Shown in pieces: positions 25,508-34,394 of a stretch of 64,000 nt of DNA. Source of the stretch: Ectobacillus funiculus (GTDB lineage Bacteria; Bacillota; Bacilli; Bacillales; Bacillaceae_G); contig NZ_SCFM01000030.1 of assembly GCF_004138295.1 (NCBI RefSeq), positions 1 through 64,000 on the forward strand, given 5' to 3'. The translations under genes were made by a program, and so were the position numbers. The notes beneath the pieces were generated by a model. It saw only the letters and a program-made list of their open reading frames with translations, was not told the origin of the DNA and searched no databases. Each line of letters starts with the position of its first letter. The first letter of the stretch is position 1.

Positions 25508-26716
25508 TTAAAAGAAATTCAATTTTCCTTTTTTCAATACCAACAAAGGTCCACCAAGCAAGAATAAGTAACGGTTATCGATAATTTTCTTCATAAAGGC
25601 CGCCTGCCAGCCGGTTAGTTTCTTGCCAAATACAACACCAATGCCGTCATCGTGGCCTAATGAACATACAGAACCTTTATTATCAAATGTGAATGATTCA
25701 AGCTCGCCTTTGCCACGAACAAGAACTGCTAAGTTTTTCCCAAGATTATAGCCCTCTTGAATTGCAATTTGTGCAGTTGGCGGGTATGGGCGATCATTTT
25801 CAGGGCTGAAAATAAGAGCGGCATCTCCTACGATAAATACATCATCATGACCAGGAGCACGTAAGAATTGATCTACCTTAATACGACCGCGCATTGCTTC
25901 AAAGCCAGATTCTTCTACAAGAGAGTTACCACGAACACCCGCAGCCCATACTACTGTTTCAGCTTTAATTTCCTCAATTTTGTCATCCTTACTGACAATG
26001 ATGCCTGTTTCAGTTGCTTCTTTAATTGCTGTACCGATGCGGAATTCTACACCTTTTTTCTCAAGGAATTTCACCGCATATTCAACAAGCTCCGGATCGA
26101 ATCCAGGAAGCGCAGTTGGTGCAGCCTCTACACACAGTATGCGCACTTTTTCACGAGGGAGGTCATATTCATGCACAAGCTCAGGTACACGGTTTGCTAA
26201 TTCTGCTACGAATTCGATACCTGTAAAGCCTGCACCGCCAACAACGATTGTTAATAACTCGTCACGTTTCTCAGTTGCATAACGAGAGAACATATATTCA
26301 ATATGATCGCGGATTTGACGTGCGCCATTAATGTTTGCAATAGAGAATGCATGCTCCTTCAAGCCTTTGATACCGAATGTTTCAGACTCAAAACCTAAAC
26401 CAACTACAAGATAGTCATACTCAAGCTCACCATTTTTCAAAATAACACGCTTTTCTTCCCCGCGGATTTCCACTACTGTATCCAACACAAAATTTACTTT
26501 ACTTGTATCAATTACATCTTTAATGTTTAAACGAGTCTTATCATGATGCAGTGTACCAGCTGCATTCTCATGCAACCATGTTGTTTGATAATGATAGCTG
26601 TTATTATTCACAAGTGTAATTTCAGCTTCATTGACCGATAACAACTTCTGTAGGCGCACAGTAGTAATCATACCACCATAGCCAGCACCCAAAACAACGA
26701 TTTTTGGCTTTCTCAC
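25508..26716 (-). CDS. ndh: Type II NADH dehydrogenase (YumB/Ndh)
   Basis: A 402-residue FAD enzyme. The N-terminal FAD-binding motif is [11 protein letters not shown], and the NADH-binding Rossmann motif is [17 protein letters not shown] near 155-171. VWAAGVRG lies near 260, and FIVGDAA and the C-terminal membrane-anchoring amphipathic region follow. It passes electrons from NADH to menaquinone without proton pumping. The start is taken as GTG (VRKPKI), with AAAGGG about 11 bases upstream. An in-frame ATG further up gives a non-family N-terminus. A Rex operator lies 70-87 bases upstream. Confidence 0.92.
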   Translation of the reverse strand: MRKPKIVVLGAGYGGMITTVRLQKLLSVNEAEITLVNNNSYHYQTTWLHENAAGTLHHDKTRLNIKDVIDTSKVNFVLDTVVEIRGEEKRVILKNGELEYDYLVVGLGFESETFGIKGLKEHAFSIANINGARQIRDHIEYMFSRYATEKRDELLTIVVGGAGFTGIEFVAELANRVPELVHEYDLPREKVRILCVEAAPTALPGFDPELVEYAVKFLEKKGVEFRIGTAIKEATETGIIVSKDDKIEEIKAETVVWAAGVRGNSLVEESGFEAMRGRIKVDQFLRAPGHDDVFIVGDAALIFSPENDRPYPPTAQIAIQEGYNLGKNLAVLVRGKGELESFTFDNKGSVCSLGHDDGIGVVFGKKLTGWQAAFMKKIIDNRYLFLLGGPLLVLKKGKLNFF

Positions 26717-26785
26717 CCTAATCACAACCCTTTTTATATATTTATAAATGAAAAATGAAGAATCACAACATCCAATTGCCACCCT

Positions 26786-26803
26786 TTGTGAATTTCCTCA
26801 CAA
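26786..26803. promoter_or_regulatory. Rex operator upstream of ndh
   Basis: TTGTGAATTTCCTCACAA is an 18-base inverted repeat (TTGTGA-N6-TCACAA) matching the Rex box of Gram-positive bacteria. Rex represses NADH-oxidising and fermentative genes when NADH/NAD+ is low. B. subtilis ndh is a known Rex target. Confidence 0.82.
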
Positions 26804-27139
26804 GATAAACCAAGAAGATTTAATGGAAATTTTTTATAAATATATGAACAACCAATATATCATATACTATATTAGTCTTTTTTGTGTCAATTTTCAAGCA
26901 AATCCTAATATACAATAATATTCTCTCTTTTTCCTACCATCCTCGCTCTTCTTTTTATCGAATAGTCTTGATTACAAAAGGAGAATCACAAAAGTTTTCT
27001 TTTTTTAACCAATATTTCCCACACAAAGTATGATATCATTTTCTATGGGCAGCTGGATTTTTATGTAAAGGGCGCAGTGTCTTTTGCATAAACTGTACCT
27101 AGCATCTGCTTTAAATATATGATGATGGGGGCGTAAATA
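26804..27139. other. Divergent promoter region ndh/yumC
   Basis: A gene-free, AT-rich stretch of about 340 bases between the divergent genes. A possible ndh -35 TTGACA lies on the minus strand at 26885-26890, with weak AT-rich -10 candidates 15-20 bases further on. The yumC start has a GATGATGGGGGCG leader. No repeat copy or other element is seen. Confidence 0.5.
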
Positions 27140-28129
27140 ATGTCAGGAACTGAAAATGTATACGATATTACTGTTATCGGCGGAGGTCCTACAGGGTTGT
27201 TCACTGCGTTTTACGGCGGCATGAGGCAAGCTAGTGTAAAAATTATTGAAAGCCTGCCACAGCTTGGCGGTCAGCTCTCTGCGCTCTATCCAGAGAAATA
27301 TATCTATGACGTAGCGGGATTTCCAAAAGTTCGTGCACAGGATCTCGTCAACAATCTGAAAGAGCAGATGCGTAAATTTTCCCCAACCATTTGTCTGGAT
27401 GAATCTGTACAGATATTAGAAAAACAAGAGGACGGAGTTTTCAGGCTTGTTACAAACAAAGAAGCTCACTACTCCAAAACTGTTATTATCACAGCGGGAA
27501 ATGGCGCATTCCAGCCTCGCCGCTTAGAGCTTAAAAGCGCACGGCAATATGAAAAGAAAAACCTGCACTATTTTGTAGATGATATGAGCAAATTTACTGG
27601 CAAAAAGGTTGTTGTATTCGGGGGCGGCGACTCTGCAGTAGATTGGACTCTCATGCTCGAACCAATTGCAGAACAAGTAACAATCGTACACCGTCGTGAT
27701 AAATTCCGTGCACATGAACACAGCGTCGAAAATCTAATAAATTCCCACGCACATGTAAAAACACCATATGTTCCTGTTGAGTTAATAGGCGATGACAACA
27801 TTAAGCGGGTTGTCGTTCAACACGTACAAACAGGAGAAAGCATTACTATTGATGTAGATGATGTAATCGTGAACTATGGCTTCGTTTCCTCCTTAGGTCC
27901 CATTAAAGATTGGGGTCTCTCCATCGAAAAAAACAGCATTGTCGTAAACTCCAAAATGGAGACCAACATTCCTGGTGTTTATGCAGCCGGTGATATTTGT
28001 ACATACGAAGGAAAAGTAAAATTAATTGCTTGTGGTTTCGGCGAAGCACCAACAGCAGTCAATAATGCAAAAGCATACATCGATCCAAAAGCAAAAATCC
28101 AACCGCTCCACAGCTCTAGCATGTTCTAA
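27140..28129 (+). CDS. yumC: Ferredoxin/flavodoxin-NADP+ reductase, thioredoxin-reductase-like (YumC)
   Basis: A 329-residue FAD/NADPH enzyme. The N-terminal motif is [19 protein letters not shown], and [18 protein letters not shown] near residues 38-55 is typical of this FNR class. The NADPH-binding [15 protein letters not shown] is near 157-171, and [10 protein letters not shown] near 283. The redox CxxC of thioredoxin reductase is absent, as expected for TrxR-like FNRs. It reduces ferredoxin or flavodoxin. Its stop codon TAA is shared with the first bases of a repeat copy. Confidence 0.93.
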   Translation: MSGTENVYDITVIGGGPTGLFTAFYGGMRQASVKIIESLPQLGGQLSALYPEKYIYDVAGFPKVRAQDLVNNLKEQMRKFSPTICLDESVQILEKQEDGVFRLVTNKEAHYSKTVIITAGNGAFQPRRLELKSARQYEKKNLHYFVDDMSKFTGKKVVVFGGGDSAVDWTLMLEPIAEQVTIVHRRDKFRAHEHSVENLINSHAHVKTPYVPVELIGDDNIKRVVVQHVQTGESITIDVDDVIVNYGFVSSLGPIKDWGLSIEKNSIVVNSKMETNIPGVYAAGDICTYEGKVKLIACGFGEAPTAVNNAKAYIDPKAKIQPLHSSSMF

Positions 28130-28263
28130 AGAAAACTCGCCGATTGGCGAGCCCTGCTCTTGGGCGAAGACAGAGGCGTAGTTGCACTTACACTGTATTC
28201 CTAACATTTCCGACTATGTTGAATTGTCTTCTAGCTGGAAATGTATACTTTCTTACAGTATAA
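28128..28263 (+). repeat. Dispersed ~135-bp repeat starting on the yumC stop codon (copy 13)
   Basis: A full-length copy. Its conserved first bases TAAAGAAAACTCGCCGATTG provide or overlap the yumC stop TAA (28127-28129). It ends at the A-run of the following hairpin. Confidence 0.92.
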
Positions 28264-28304
28264 AAAAAAGGCCTGTTGTACATGATGTACTTCAGGCCTT
28301 TTTA
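28264..28304. terminator. Terminator downstream of yumC
   Basis: AAAAAGGCCTG and CAGGCCTTTTT pair, with TGTAC/GTACA inside. It is symmetric and has T-tracts on both strands. The repeat copy is inserted between the yumC stop codon and this terminator. Confidence 0.88.
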
Positions 28305-28419
28305 TATGAAAATAGGACAAACTCTTATATTTTTCAAAATACATTGTAAAACATTTATTTTTCTGTCTACAATGGAATCTATATAGAACACTTCACCTTT
28401 TAAAAGCGAGGAAATAACT

Positions 28420-29673
28420 ATGGAAGAATTACAGCAAAATCAAAAGCTTTCTGTTCCACTGCTTAGTGCTTCACTATTTCGGAATTCCAATTTCTTGTAT
28501 TTGTGGGCAGCCACACTATTTTCCAGCTTTGCGCTTGCCTTTTTTATGTTTTCACAAACGTGGTATATCGTTAAAACGCTTGATTTAGAAGCATCTCTTG
28601 GCCTGGTCTTCCTTGCCTCAAGTGTACCGCGTCTCATCTTTATGATTGTCGGTGGTGCGGTCGCTGACAAGTTTCCAAAGAAAAACATCATGTTTTTTTC
28701 CAATCTCATTCGGGCCATTCTTATAGGGTCTATTCTTGTTTGGCTGCTTTTCGGCCATATCACCTTATATACATTCATGTTGTTTGCCTTGTTTTTCGGC
28801 TTGGCTGATGCGTTTTTTTGGTCTGCAGACGGTTCTATCTTGCCAGAGCTAGTAAAAAAGGACAAGCTCACGCAAGCTAACTCTATTACACAAATGACAA
28901 ACCAGTCGTCACTTATTCTCGGCCCAATGCTGGCTGGTGTAATTATTAAAGTTGGCGACTACGAAACAATTTTCATCATTACGATCGTCATGCTCATCAT
29001 CTCAGCTATTCTTGTACAATATATTCAGATGGAGGCACAAAAAGGAGAGCAGCAGCACAATAAAGATATGCTTACTTCGATTAAAGAAGGGATTTTGTAT
29101 GTAAAACAGTCCCCTTTTCTGACAACTCTGTTGATTTGCAGCGCCTTCTTAAATTTCTTTCTAATTGGACCTATGCAAATCGGCTTCCCAATTTTCGTGA
29201 AAACCGTTCTGCACGGCGACTCCCTGCACTTTAGCTATTTAGAGGGTTCTGCCGGGGGCGGCATGGCAGTGGGCGCTATTCTTGTTGCTGTGTTAAACAT
29301 TAGAAAACATCGCGGCTGGTTTTGTATCATCATGCTCTTTTTATCAGGTGTTTCCTTCTTTCTGCTCAATTACACTGAAACGCTCTGGCAGGCGCTGCTT
29401 GCAGCATCCATATTCGGTATAACACTTGCTATGGCAGCAATTCCACTTATGAGCGTGATTCAATCAACCGTACAGGAGGATATGATGGGACGAGTTATGA
29501 GTCTGCTTATGCTATCCTCAATGGGATTGATTCCCGTATCATATGCAGGGGCATCCCTTCTCTTAACACTTGGCCTATCCGTTTTAACAATTATGAAGCT
29601 CGGGGCCATCGCTCTTATTTTATTTGTTCTATTCGTTGCACTTCGTGTGCCCACTGTGCGGACGTTTGATTAA
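28420..29673 (+). CDS. MFS transporter (drug/macrolide-exporter-like, MFS_3)
   Basis: A 417-residue membrane protein with about 12 transmembrane helices. It has the MFS-type loop GGAVADKFPKKNIMF between TM2 and TM3, a central hydrophilic loop near 205-220 (MEAQKGEQQHNKDM), and LMSVIQSTVQEDMMGRV in the second half. These are typical of the MFS_3 group (enterobactin or macrolide exporters). The substrate cannot be deduced. It is monocistronic with its own terminator. Confidence 0.85.
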   Translation: MEELQQNQKLSVPLLSASLFRNSNFLYLWAATLFSSFALAFFMFSQTWYIVKTLDLEASLGLVFLASSVPRLIFMIVGGAVADKFPKKNIMFFSNLIRAILIGSILVWLLFGHITLYTFMLFALFFGLADAFFWSADGSILPELVKKDKLTQANSITQMTNQSSLILGPMLAGVIIKVGDYETIFIITIVMLIISAILVQYIQMEAQKGEQQHNKDMLTSIKEGILYVKQSPFLTTLLICSAFLNFFLIGPMQIGFPIFVKTVLHGDSLHFSYLEGSAGGGMAVGAILVAVLNIRKHRGWFCIIMLFLSGVSFFLLNYTETLWQALLAASIFGITLAMAAIPLMSVIQSTVQEDMMGRVMSLLMLSSMGLIPVSYAGASLLLTLGLSVLTIMKLGAIALILFVLFVALRVPTVRTFD

Positions 29674-29700
29674 ACTTACAGGGAAAACTGTTATACGTAC

Positions 29701-29731
29701 AACAAAAGCATCGGCTGGCGATGCTTTTGTT
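29701..29731 (+). terminator. Terminator after MFS gene
   Basis: AACAAAAGCATCG and CGATGCTTTTGTT pair around a 5-base loop. It lies 28 bases after the stop codon. Confidence 0.8.
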
Positions 29732-29765
29732 GTACGTTATATATTATTTCGTTTCCATCATTCTT

Positions 29766-30140
29766 CTACAACGTCAGTTTTCTGCCATTCTTTTGTTTAT
29801 GTTGACGCCATAATACTTTCACAATAATACTCGTACGTATAAACATATACACGTATCCGCCCACAACAAATAATGCCCAGTTTTCTCCCTTCTGCAGCGC
29901 CGTTAAAAAATTGCCGTATTCTGTACCACTTTGTCCAATGGAGTTTACGAGAAATATGATCGGAACAGACAATAAAAACATGAGATTAAACAAGTTAAAC
30001 ATTCTCTCCCGCGGATGATTGCTGCCTGTTAGTACATGCATAACCGTGAGTGCTAAACCAATTGCAATGCACAAGTAGTAGCAAATCCAAACCCACGGCG
30101 GCAAGGTTGGTGCAATAGCCGCATTAACTTCCTGAACCAT
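29766..30140 (-). CDS. Membrane protein, function unknown
   Basis: A 124-residue protein with three hydrophobic segments (about residues 15-38, 50-68 and 88-108). A short N-terminus is followed by a basic C-terminus (WRQHKQKNGRK). The ATG follows GAGGGGGATAGCT. I do not recognise a family. It converges with the MFS gene. Confidence 0.7.
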   Translation of the reverse strand: MVQEVNAAIAPTLPPWVWICYYLCIAIGLALTVMHVLTGSNHPRERMFNLFNLMFLLSVPIIFLVNSIGQSGTEYGNFLTALQKGENWALFVVGGYVYMFIRTSIIVKVLWRQHKQKNGRKLTL

Positions 30141-30315
30141 AGCTATCCCCCTCTACATCCTGTACATATTCGAAATGCTGTTTCCAATTCCCTTTCTTAC
30201 TTCAAGCTTTTTATACCCTGTGATGCAAAAGTTATAAAAAAAGACAAATTCTTGTCATAAAATTTGCCTGCCTTTCATGATAATAGTTATATCAACACTT
30301 GGCGATGCTCTCCAA

Positions 30316-30393
30316 CACATATACTATATCCCTAAAATTTCCAACTACATTGAATTGTCTTCAAGCTGGAAATTTATACTTTCTTAAAGTGAA
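30316..30393 (+). repeat. Dispersed repeat, 3' part only (copy 14)
   Basis: Begins near ATACTATATCCCTAAAATTT and ends CTGGAAATTTATAC, TTTCTTAAAGTG. It abuts an A-run that leads into the YjcZ-like gene's 3' flank. The rest of the 311-base gap holds promoter sequence for the gene at 29.8-30.1 kb and nothing else I see. Confidence 0.8.
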
Positions 30394-30452
30394 AAAAAGA
30401 ACCCTCCCGTTCCAGAGAAGATTCCTTGTAAGCATATAATTTTTATCATTTA

Positions 30453-30656
30453 CTAGTAGCCATAACCGTAGCCGTAACCATAGCCTCCGCCAAAGCCTCT
30501 GCCATAACCTCCGCCCCAGCTTGCACCAACAATAATCAACAGAATAAATAGAACTACGATAATCGCAAACCCAAAACCAAATCTATGACCATGACCATGG
30601 CCATGGCCACGTCCGCAGTTTCTGTCATTTGCACCTTGTACGACATTTTCACTCAT
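30453..30656 (-). CDS. YjcZ-type small Gly/Tyr-rich sporulation-associated protein
   Basis: A 67-residue protein. A His/Gly-rich N-terminal part (CGRGHGHGHGHRFGF) is followed by the hydrophobic helix FAIIVVLFILLIIVGASW typical of the YjcZ family. A C-terminus of Gly-Tyr repeats (GGYGYGYGYGY) ends it. The ATG follows AAGGAGGAAGACAG. YjcZ-like proteins are associated with spores. The His-Gly repeats could bind metal (inference). Confidence 0.78.
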   Translation of the reverse strand: MSENVVQGANDRNCGRGHGHGHGHRFGFGFAIIVVLFILLIIVGASWGGGYGRGFGGGYGYGYGYGY

Positions 30657-30808
30657 CTGTCTTCCTCCTTATGTTAAAAGTCTTAGGAATCATTTCCTAA
30701 AACCAATAGACTCGATGTATACTATTCATCTGAAAGGGACATGGGATGGGCAAAAAACAAAAACAGGCTTACACCTAGAGCATGTTTTTCTCGCGCCGCC
30801 TGCACTAT

Positions 30809-30930
30809 CGTGGCTATTGGTGAGCCGTTAGGCGAAAACAGCAGCGTAGTCGCACTTACATCTTATTCCTAAAATCCCCCGCTACATTGATCTCTCTTCT
30901 AGTTGAAAATTTATACTTCTAAAGAATAAT
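30809..30930 (+). repeat. Dispersed repeat, diverged (copy 15)
   Basis: A degraded 5' hairpin (GGCTATTGGTGAGCC), then GGCGAAAACAGCAGCGTAGT, TTATTCCTAAAAT, and TTGAAAATTTATACTT. It abuts the T-tract of the XRE gene terminator. Confidence 0.78.
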
Positions 30931-30931
30931 A

Positions 30932-30968
30932 AAAAAAGACTGATAGCATGTGCGTATCAGTCTTTTTT
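30932..30968 (-). terminator. Terminator of the XRE regulator gene
   Basis: AAAAAAGACTGATA and TATCAGTCTTTTTT pair perfectly around a 9-base loop; it lies 67 bases after the stop codon. Confidence 0.82.
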
Positions 30969-31034
30969 ACCGTCTCTCCATTCGGCTGCAGATAAACAAT
31001 GGAGAAACGCGAAGGCATCTGGCGTATCCTTCGA

Positions 31035-31268
31035 TTATACATTTAAATAATGAAAAAACTCTGTTAGGCTAATCCCTAGTGCTAAACATATTTTCCGCAG
31101 AGAAGAGATTGTTGTACTACGCTGTCCCCGTTCAATCATACCAATGAAGTTTTTATGAAGTTCAGCTCGTTCCGCAAGCTCGGCCTGGGAAAGTCCTTTT
31201 CGCAGCCTCTCACTTTTGATCGTGTTTCCAATTTGAACCAACAATTCATCCTGTCTTTCCACTTTCAA
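31035..31268 (-). CDS. XRE-family helix-turn-helix regulator
   Basis: A 77-residue protein that is almost entirely one HTH_3 domain (about residues 8-66). LRKGLSQAELAERAELHKNF forms the HTH, followed by GMIERGQRSTTISSLRKI. This single-domain form resembles controller (C) proteins of restriction systems and SinR-like or phage regulators. No restriction or phage genes are adjacent. A small palindrome ACCACTATGGT at about 31300 upstream could be its own operator. It borders the structured region at 31.4-32.1 kb. Confidence 0.85.
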   Translation of the reverse strand: MKVERQDELLVQIGNTIKSERLRKGLSQAELAERAELHKNFIGMIERGQRSTTISSLRKICLALGISLTEFFHYLNV

Positions 31269-31362
31269 TCACCAACGTATAGTATATTACAAAAAGAACC
31301 ACTATGGTGTGTAAAAATGATTACAAAAGTAACTTTTATAAGAATTTTTATAAGCTTTATTT

Positions 31363-31842
31363 ATATTGAACTACCCCCACTTACTCGCTAACGCTCCTTT
31401 CCCACAAGGGGACTTCCGTTGGTCGAAGGTGGGAGATTCCGTATCCTCTTCCTAAGAAGCGAAATACAGAGCCATTCAACAGGCTTATCATAGGGCAAAT
31501 AGGGAGAGCTCACACTTTCTTGTAAGGGATAAATGTCACCGAGGCGACTTTGCCTCTTGCAAGGAGTGATAGCTGCTTCTCTTTTTTCACCCTATACGTG
31601 TTGCGATGTTCTTGCATCAATGCGCCCACCATTCTGGAGCTAGATCCTCTGGCCTTTGCGGCAAAATGGTGGTAATGCAAGAACAGATTGTGCCACTCCA
31701 AATGAAGTCAGGCTTCTGTTTCTTCTAACCAAACATGCTAGGCGATTGCCTAGCCGACATTCATCCCCCACTTACCACTGGGCTACGCCCATCACGTGCT
31801 TGAAGTGGAAGTCTTCTGTCGGAAAATGATAAAATACCCACT
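31363..31842 (-). mobile_element. Decayed IS200/IS605-type (IscB/TnpB-like) element, both hairpin ends kept
   Basis: Both ends carry subterminal multi-stem hairpins of the kind found in IS200/IS605-like elements. At 31365-31440 CCCAC..TT pairs with AAGGTGGG around an inner CCC/GGG stem, with the flank TTGAACTACCCCCACTT. At 31754-31822 CCGAC/GTCGG encloses CCACTT/AAGTGG and GGGCTACGCCC. Between them only a 63-codon minus-strand frame (31510-31701) survives. Its HYHHFAAKARGSSS vaguely recalls an HNH motif. No transposase is left. The family call rests on end structure only. Confidence 0.4.
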
Positions 31843-32056
31843 CTTTTCTTGTCCCTTCTTAGAGACAAACATGCAACATCCTTGCCTTGATTTCCGGACA
31901 GGCAATTCAGTGTTGTCTATACAATCCTTTGAAAATACAAAGCTCCCATAGACAGCTCCAAATCACGGCAAACAGCTTCTTGACCTGTGCATGCAGCGTG
32001 ATTATTGTTCACTCCAATGATTCATACTAATCGACATACTTGACCATGTATTCCCT
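31737..32056 (-). ncRNA. Candidate structured non-coding RNA upstream of the decayed element
   Basis: Downstream of a good minus-strand promoter the sequence folds into a row of stems: AATCACG/CGTGATT (31961-32003) and GTCTAT..CTTTG/CAAAG..ATAGAC (31915-31953). They continue with TTGCCT/AGGCAA (31882-31905), TTGTC/GACAA (31849-31868), the cruciform at 31754-31822, and a perfect GCTAGGC-GATT-GCCTAGC (31737-31754). There is no open reading frame. It could be the guide-type (omega/HEARO-like) RNA of the neighbouring element or an unrelated small RNA. Confidence 0.45.
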
Positions 32057-32062
32057 AACTAT

Positions 32063-32091
32063 ATCATACCCAAACTAGACAATATTGACAA
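32063..32091 (-). promoter_or_regulatory. Promoter driving the structured region
   Basis: On the minus strand -35 TTGTCA (32086-32091), a 17-base spacer and -10 TATGAT (32063-32068). It points away from yutM into the gene-free region. Confidence 0.55.
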
Positions 32092-32411
32092 GCATTTAAA
32101 CGTTGCTATTTGCGTTCCTATCATTCACAATATTTCATGTTTTATCCAAAAGTTCCACTTCTTCACAATTCTATTAAACCATTACTTTCTTTGATTCAGT
32201 ACTAAACAAACTAGACCCTCTCAACACACGAATTTCGCAATTCATTGTCAAGAAGGTCAACAATATGAACCGTTATAGGCACGCACTTATCAAGGCCGAT
32301 TCTAAGATTGTGACCCTCTCTGTAGACGCAGCAGGATTCCCTGCCCTCTACGCATGCTTTGTTCTGCGGAAAAACTGAATTACTGCCGGTGATTTATTCA
32401 GCTTCGCAGTA
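32092..32411. other. Gene-free stretch upstream of the structured region
   Basis: About 320 bases between the promoter at 32063-32091 and the end of yutM. Short open frames exist on both strands but lack ribosome sites and recognisable motifs. GTAGAGGGCAGGGAATCC and its surroundings could fold, but I see no clear terminator for yutM. Confidence 0.4.
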
Positions 32412-32765
32412 CTAACACTGCTCTGGCGTTCCTGCATTTGCCGCTGTACGGAACGAGGAACCGCAGCCGCATGTTGCGATAGCATTTGGATTATCAATCG
32501 TAAATCCACCGCCAAGCATAGATTGCTTATAATCGATTTTTACTCCTTGTAAAATCGGAGCATCTTGTTTATCAATAAGGAATTTCACACCGTGAAACTC
32601 GAGTATCTCATCCTGCTCATTCGCATCCTTCTCGAAGCCTAAACCGTAGGAAAGACCACTGCAGCCGCCGCCATTTACTGCAAGGCGTACATATTGCTCA
32701 CCTTCCCCGGCCTCTTTAATCATTTCTTGAATTTGGTATGCTGCTTGTTCTGTTACAATAATCAT
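32412..32765 (-). CDS. yutM: HesB/IscA-type iron-sulfur cluster carrier (YutM/ErpA-like)
   Basis: A 117-residue A-type carrier. The three conserved cysteines are Cys35 in GGGCSGLSYG and the C-terminal pair in ATCGCGSSF (about 99-101). GVKFLIDKQDAPILQG is typical of the family. It carries and inserts Fe-S clusters. The suf operon 16 kb away supplies the machinery, and yutI (NifU-like) is close by. The ATG follows AAGGTGTTATAG. Confidence 0.92.
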   Translation of the reverse strand: MIIVTEQAAYQIQEMIKEAGEGEQYVRLAVNGGGCSGLSYGLGFEKDANEQDEILEFHGVKFLIDKQDAPILQGVKIDYKQSMLGGGFTIDNPNAIATCGCGSSFRTAANAGTPEQC

Positions 32766-32850
32766 CTATAACACCTTCCCTTCTTGCCCTATTATACCCT
32801 TTAGACATCTCTCTCCTCAAACAGAGAGACTTGCTTAATGTTGGTAGCCT

Positions 32851-33705
32851 TTAGTAATAATATATGCCGGTGCAAATCGTTTCAGCAGGACCCTTCATCA
32901 AGACAGTACCATCTTCTGTCCAGGTGATAAACAAATCGCCCCCTGCCAAATGAACAATTGTCTCCACGCCTTTTTCCATTTTATCGTTTAACACAGCCGC
33001 AACTACCGCAGCACATGCTCCTGTTCCACACGCTTGCGTTATACCAGAGCCTCGCTCCCATACGCGAAAATTCATTTCCTTCTCATTAACAATCTCAACA
33101 AATTCTACATTTACACTATCTGGGAACATTTCATGCTTTTCTAATACCGGACCAAGTGTTGTAAGCGGTGCATCTTCAATACGATCCACAAAAATCACGC
33201 CGTGCGGATTCCCCATAGAAACGGCAGTCAGCTCATAACGGCGATTTTCATATAAAAACTCTTCGATGATAAACGGTGTTTCTCCTTCTCCAAGCATCGG
33301 GATTTCGCTTCTTGTCAAGCGCGGTTGCCCCATATCAATTGTAACAAGCGTTACCTTTCCGTCCTGAACCGTCACTTCTGCGTGCACCGGTCCGGACAAC
33401 GTATCAATCGAGAATACTGTATCCTCTACTAAGTTATGCTCGTACGCATACTTTGCTACGCAGCGCAAACCGTTACCACAGCTTCTCGCCTCAGAACCAT
33501 CACGGTTAAAAATCCGCATTTTCACCGGTGCGTTCTCCGAAGGACAAACTAAAATCATACCGTCCGAGCCAATCCCAGTGTTTACATCTGAGACTCGACG
33601 GGCAAGTTCCGGGAGCATTGCCTCCTCTAGCTGTTCTTCAAACAGATTGACGTAAATATAATTATTACCAAGACCATGCATTTTCGTAAAGGAAAATTGA
33701 TTCAT
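32851..33705 (-). CDS. dapF: Diaminopimelate epimerase
   Basis: A 284-residue cofactor-independent epimerase converting LL- to meso-diaminopimelate for lysine and peptidoglycan. The two catalytic cysteines lie in [16 protein letters not shown] (about residue 76) and [14 protein letters not shown] (about 226). [14 protein letters not shown] is the typical N-terminus. The ATG follows GTGGAGTAAAAG. It is monocistronic or co-transcribed with yutM (gap of 85 bases). Confidence 0.96.
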   Translation of the reverse strand: MNQFSFTKMHGLGNNYIYVNLFEEQLEEAMLPELARRVSDVNTGIGSDGMILVCPSENAPVKMRIFNRDGSEARSCGNGLRCVAKYAYEHNLVEDTVFSIDTLSGPVHAEVTVQDGKVTLVTIDMGQPRLTRSEIPMLGEGETPFIIEEFLYENRRYELTAVSMGNPHGVIFVDRIEDAPLTTLGPVLEKHEMFPDSVNVEFVEIVNEKEMNFRVWERGSGITQACGTGACAAVVAAVLNDKMEKGVETIVHLAGGDLFITWTEDGTVLMKGPAETICTGIYYY

Positions 33706-33844
33706 CTTTTACTCCACTCCAAAAAATATATTTATCTAAGTATAAAATGAGATGTTTTTGAACACAATAGAGATATCCCCCGTTTCTCATTATAAAAGGA
33801 AAAGCCCATTAGACAGGGTTTTTTCTTTTTTTATACTTAAATAA

Positions 33845-33914
33845 TAAAGTATCAGGGCAACTACGCCTCTGGCTACGCCCAAGAGCAGGGCTTGCCAATC
33901 GGCGAGTTTTCTTT
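33845..33914 (-). repeat. Dispersed repeat, 5' part, minus orientation (copy 16)
   Basis: In reverse it runs from GTTTTCTTTA back through TTGCCAATCGGCGAG, CCAAGAGCAGGGC, GCTACG and GGGCAACTACGCCTCT. The 3' half is deleted. The left neighbour is a T-rich tract after a CCC/GGG hairpin (33797-33830). Confidence 0.82.
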
Positions 33915-33956
33915 ATTTTATCCAAAAGTGGAAAAGCATCGCCTATAAGACCATGC

Positions 33957-34196
33957 TTAAAACATTGGATTTTCTTCCAAATATTCATATATATTTTCAA
34001 TGAGCTTGTCCGGTGTCTCTCCTGTTACGACCTCTCCGTTTACTAAAGCGTAAGGGCCATCATAACAAATACCGCAATAGCCGAGACAACCATACTCAAT
34101 GACATCTAGATTTGAATCCTTCTCCAGCACCGCCCGCGCCTTTTGCGAACCGTTCGCCAGATTGCTGACACAAAACTCAATAATTGGTTTTATCAC
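33957..34196 (-). CDS. yuzB: YuzB-like DUF1450 protein
   Basis: A 79-residue protein starting with GTG after GAGGTGAAAAGTA. It has the conserved cysteines of the YuzB/UPF0349 family: [10 protein letters not shown] near residue 7 and [19 protein letters not shown] near 36-54. Four Cys suggest a metal or Fe-S site, not proven. It is divergent from yutJ as in B. subtilis. Confidence 0.88.
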   Translation of the reverse strand: MIKPIIEFCVSNLANGSQKARAVLEKDSNLDVIEYGCLGYCGICYDGPYALVNGEVVTGETPDKLIENIYEYLEENPMF

Positions 34197-34394
34197 TACT
34201 TTTCACCTCACTCCCCTTACTGTAATCATTTTTATTTTTTTCGTCAATATTCTTATTTTCCTTATATTTACCTATATTCATTGCTATTTTTTCATGAATT
34301 CGTTATATTTTTGTTGGGCATCATACGAAGAAAGTTTTGTCAATATGATTTCTATATGCAAAAGAACCATTCTATAGTAAAGGGGGACTCCCTC

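Noticed and set aside
31035-31268. XRE gene as part of a restriction-modification or prophage module
   Set aside because: No methylase, nuclease, integrase or phage gene lies nearby; only the single-domain regulator is present.
31510-31701. 63-codon minus-strand frame as an intact gene
   Set aside because: No ribosome site, a stop codon just upstream in frame, and only a vague HNH-like stretch; treated as a relic inside the decayed element.
32270-32410. Short open frames upstream of the structured region as remnants of IscB or transposase
   Set aside because: Translations on both strands show no family motif, so I could not support a coding relic there.
34143-34394. 84-codon N-terminal extension of yutJ
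   Set aside because: The extension is Tyr/Phe-rich without a ribosome site, overlaps the yuzB start region, and the family begins at MKHLVLVGGG.
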